Origin: Syntrophaceae bacterium UBA5764
GTDB taxonomy: Bacteria; Desulfobacterota; Syntrophia; Syntrophales; Smithellaceae
Assembly: GCA_002418825.1 (NCBI GenBank)
Contig: DIEW01000006.1
Span: 289 to 22,862 of the forward strand
Length of the DNA: 22,574 nt
Reading direction: 5' to 3'
A model generated the notes under the pieces. The model was given only the letters and a program-made list of their open reading frames with translations. It searched no databases and was not told the DNA's origin. A program made the translations under genes and the position numbers. Each line of letters begins with the position of its first letter. The stretch's first letter is position 1. Shown here one piece after another: positions 21,343-22,574 of this stretch.

Positions 21343-22574
21343 TTATTTATCGTCCTCGTCCTCGTCATCGTTGAAAGATGACAGCACGTCTCCTTCCGAA
21401 CCTTTAGGAATTTCTGCCCGTAAGGATCGGGTAATCCCGCGGACCAGAAGCAACATAATAAAGAACAAAACAATCATAGCGGCAACGAGAATAAAAATAA
21501 CCGTTGCTGTCCATGCTTTCGATTCTTTTTCAATATTTTCTGTAACCTTTTGCATCGCTTCATTATATTTTTCAATTTCCACGCCCAAGCACACGCAGCC
21601 AAAGCCGGCGGGTTCGGGAAGGTTTGAAGCATAGAACTTGATTGGCGTGTACGCGACAAACTTTGTTATTCCATGAAATTTATAAATCTTGGTTCCTGAT
21701 TTCCCCGCTACGGATTCTTTCGCAAGTGTAAATAAATTGGGATCAAGAAAACCCATGTCGAAAAGATTTAAAGCTTCCGCGCCTTTCTGCGTAAGTTCCT
21801 TAATGTTCTGTTCCGTGATGGTTGGTACAATCGTCCCGTCACGGTTGTACCCAACGATATGATAATCGCTGGGGTGAGAAATTATAAAACCGCGAGGATC
21901 GAACACAAAGGCATAATTACCGGTAGAAGCATTTGCTTCAAAGACTCTTTCTGCCTGAGTGGGGACCAGTTGATCAGTGAATTGGGCCAGATGCCGATAA
22001 TCCACAGACAGCACAATAATACCCGCAAAACCGTTCTGATCAAATATTGGTGTTGCAAAGCGGATGACGCCGGAAAATCGTTCTCCTTTATCGAAGGCAG
22101 CTTTGTTTACATACCAGCCGGTGACCGGAGATACGTAGATTTCGCCTTTATTCAGATTTTTTGTTTTGGCAAAATAAGTTTCTGATTTGTAAGTCGTGTT
22201 GGCCGGGATGCTGACATTCACCAGTTTTGCTGCCGGCACTGTCTGACCGTCAACGATCTTTATTTTTTCGTTGCCGTTTCTGTCGATTAGCGCCAGTTCT
22301 TTATACAGCGGAACAAATGCCTGCTGGACTTTACCGTCGCGTTTGACCCAGAGCGGTTTTTTGTTTTCAGCAACAAACTGTTTATACACGTTTTCTGTTG
22401 AGGGAATGATCGTTGCAACCTGCAGATCTTTTTTGCATTCCATGAGGAAACTGGCAATTTCATTTGCTGTGTTAACGGCTCTCGCTTGAATATCTTCCTG
22501 AGACTTGGCATCGAGAACGTTCACGGCCCTTTCTTTTATTGTAACACCCAATTTAAACATTCCGTTGGCGATTA
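21343..22574 (-). CDS. Cache-domain membrane sensor without output domain (N-terminus cut by window)
   Basis: The frame is open through the right edge (I-A-N-G before the first in-window ATG at 22560), so the N-terminus, probably a membrane helix, is outside and the ATG is likely internal. The visible part is an extracytoplasmic double-Cache-like sensor: helix (SQEDIQARAVNTANEIASFL), then TGWYVNKAAF, SGVIRFATPIFD, GIIVLSVDYRHL, and a second lobe with ASTGNYAFVFDPRGFIISHP. A membrane helix lies about 33-57 residues from the C-terminus, followed by RGITRSLRAE, which resembles the first residues of a HAMP domain. The protein then stops with an acidic tail (NDDEDEDD). No methyl-accepting, kinase or GGDEF domain follows. 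It resembles a chemoreceptor cut off just after the second membrane helix, but a clean terminator 22 bases after the stop argues for a genuine short protein. Confidence 0.8.
   Translation of the reverse strand, partial: IANGMFKLGVTIKERAVNVLDAKSQEDIQARAVNTANEIASFLMECKKDLQVATIIPSTENVYKQFVAENKKPLWVKRDGKVQQAFVPLYKELALIDRNGNEKIKIVDGQTVPAAKLVNVSIPANTTYKSETYFAKTKNLNKGEIYVSPVTGWYVNKAAFDKGERFSGVIRFATPIFDQNGFAGIIVLSVDYRHLAQFTDQLVPTQAERVFEANASTGNYAFVFDPRGFIISHPSDYHIVGYNRDGTIVPTITEQNIKELTQKGAEALNLFDMGFLDPNLFTLAKESVAGKSGTKIYKFHGITKFVAYTPIKFYASNLPEPAGFGCVCLGVEIEKYNEAMQKVTENIEKESKAWTATVIFILVAAMIVLFFIMLLLVRGITRSLRAEIPKGSEGDVLSSFNDDEDEDDK

Overview
The window looks like chromosomal core DNA from a Gram-negative bacterium, most likely an anaerobic or facultative member of the Desulfobacterota (former Deltaproteobacteria). 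A TonB-dependent outer-membrane receptor and two LPS core genes (hldD, kdsB) show an outer membrane. Anaerobic-style features are a two-subunit glycine decarboxylase (gcvPA/gcvPB), selA, a HemN/HemW-type radical SAM enzyme and lipoyl synthase. The lineage is inferred from gene content, not from a marker gene. No rRNA, tRNA, CRISPR array, insertion sequence, prophage or attachment site was seen. No gene-free stretch exceeds about 210 bases.

Layout. (1) Positions 1-2654, + strand, cobalamin uptake: the end of a BtuD-type ABC ATPase, a cobalamin riboswitch with a possible Shine-Dalgarno-sequestering hairpin, a BtuB-type receptor and a strong terminator. (2) 2789-5848, + strand: a compact ECF biotin transporter operon bioY-bioM-bioN followed by a short RNase D. 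(3) 5874-13415, - strand: def, then a zinc-ribbon membrane protein, gcvT, gcvH, gcvPA, gcvPB, lipA and lpd. The last seven are separated by 1-25 bases and form a glycine cleavage operon that carries its own lipoyl synthase and E3 subunit. (4) 13553-18150, + strand, divergent from def: HemW-like radical SAM protein, selA, rluD-family pseudouridine synthase and pgeF/yfiH. (5) 18230-19959, + strand: hldD and kdsB, for heptose and Kdo supply to LPS. (6) 20081-22574, - strand: a TerB-like protein, an AtpZ/AtpI-like small membrane protein, a two-helix small membrane protein and a Cache-domain sensor cut by the window edge.

How the genes fit together. Regions 1 and 2 import cofactors (B12 and biotin). 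Region 3 assembles the glycine cleavage system, with lipA supplying the sulfur-insertion step that makes lipoyl-GcvH and lpd reoxidising it. SelA in region 4 implies a selenocysteine pathway whose other parts (selB, selC, selD) lie outside. Region 5 is envelope biogenesis, and region 6 is a set of poorly characterised membrane or stress-type genes.

The least explained items are the zinc-ribbon tail-anchored protein heading the gcv operon, the hairpin that may form the 5' end of that operon's mRNA, the Cache protein with no output domain, and the orphan AtpZ-like/two-helix pair. I did not find clear evidence of a wholly new multi-gene system.
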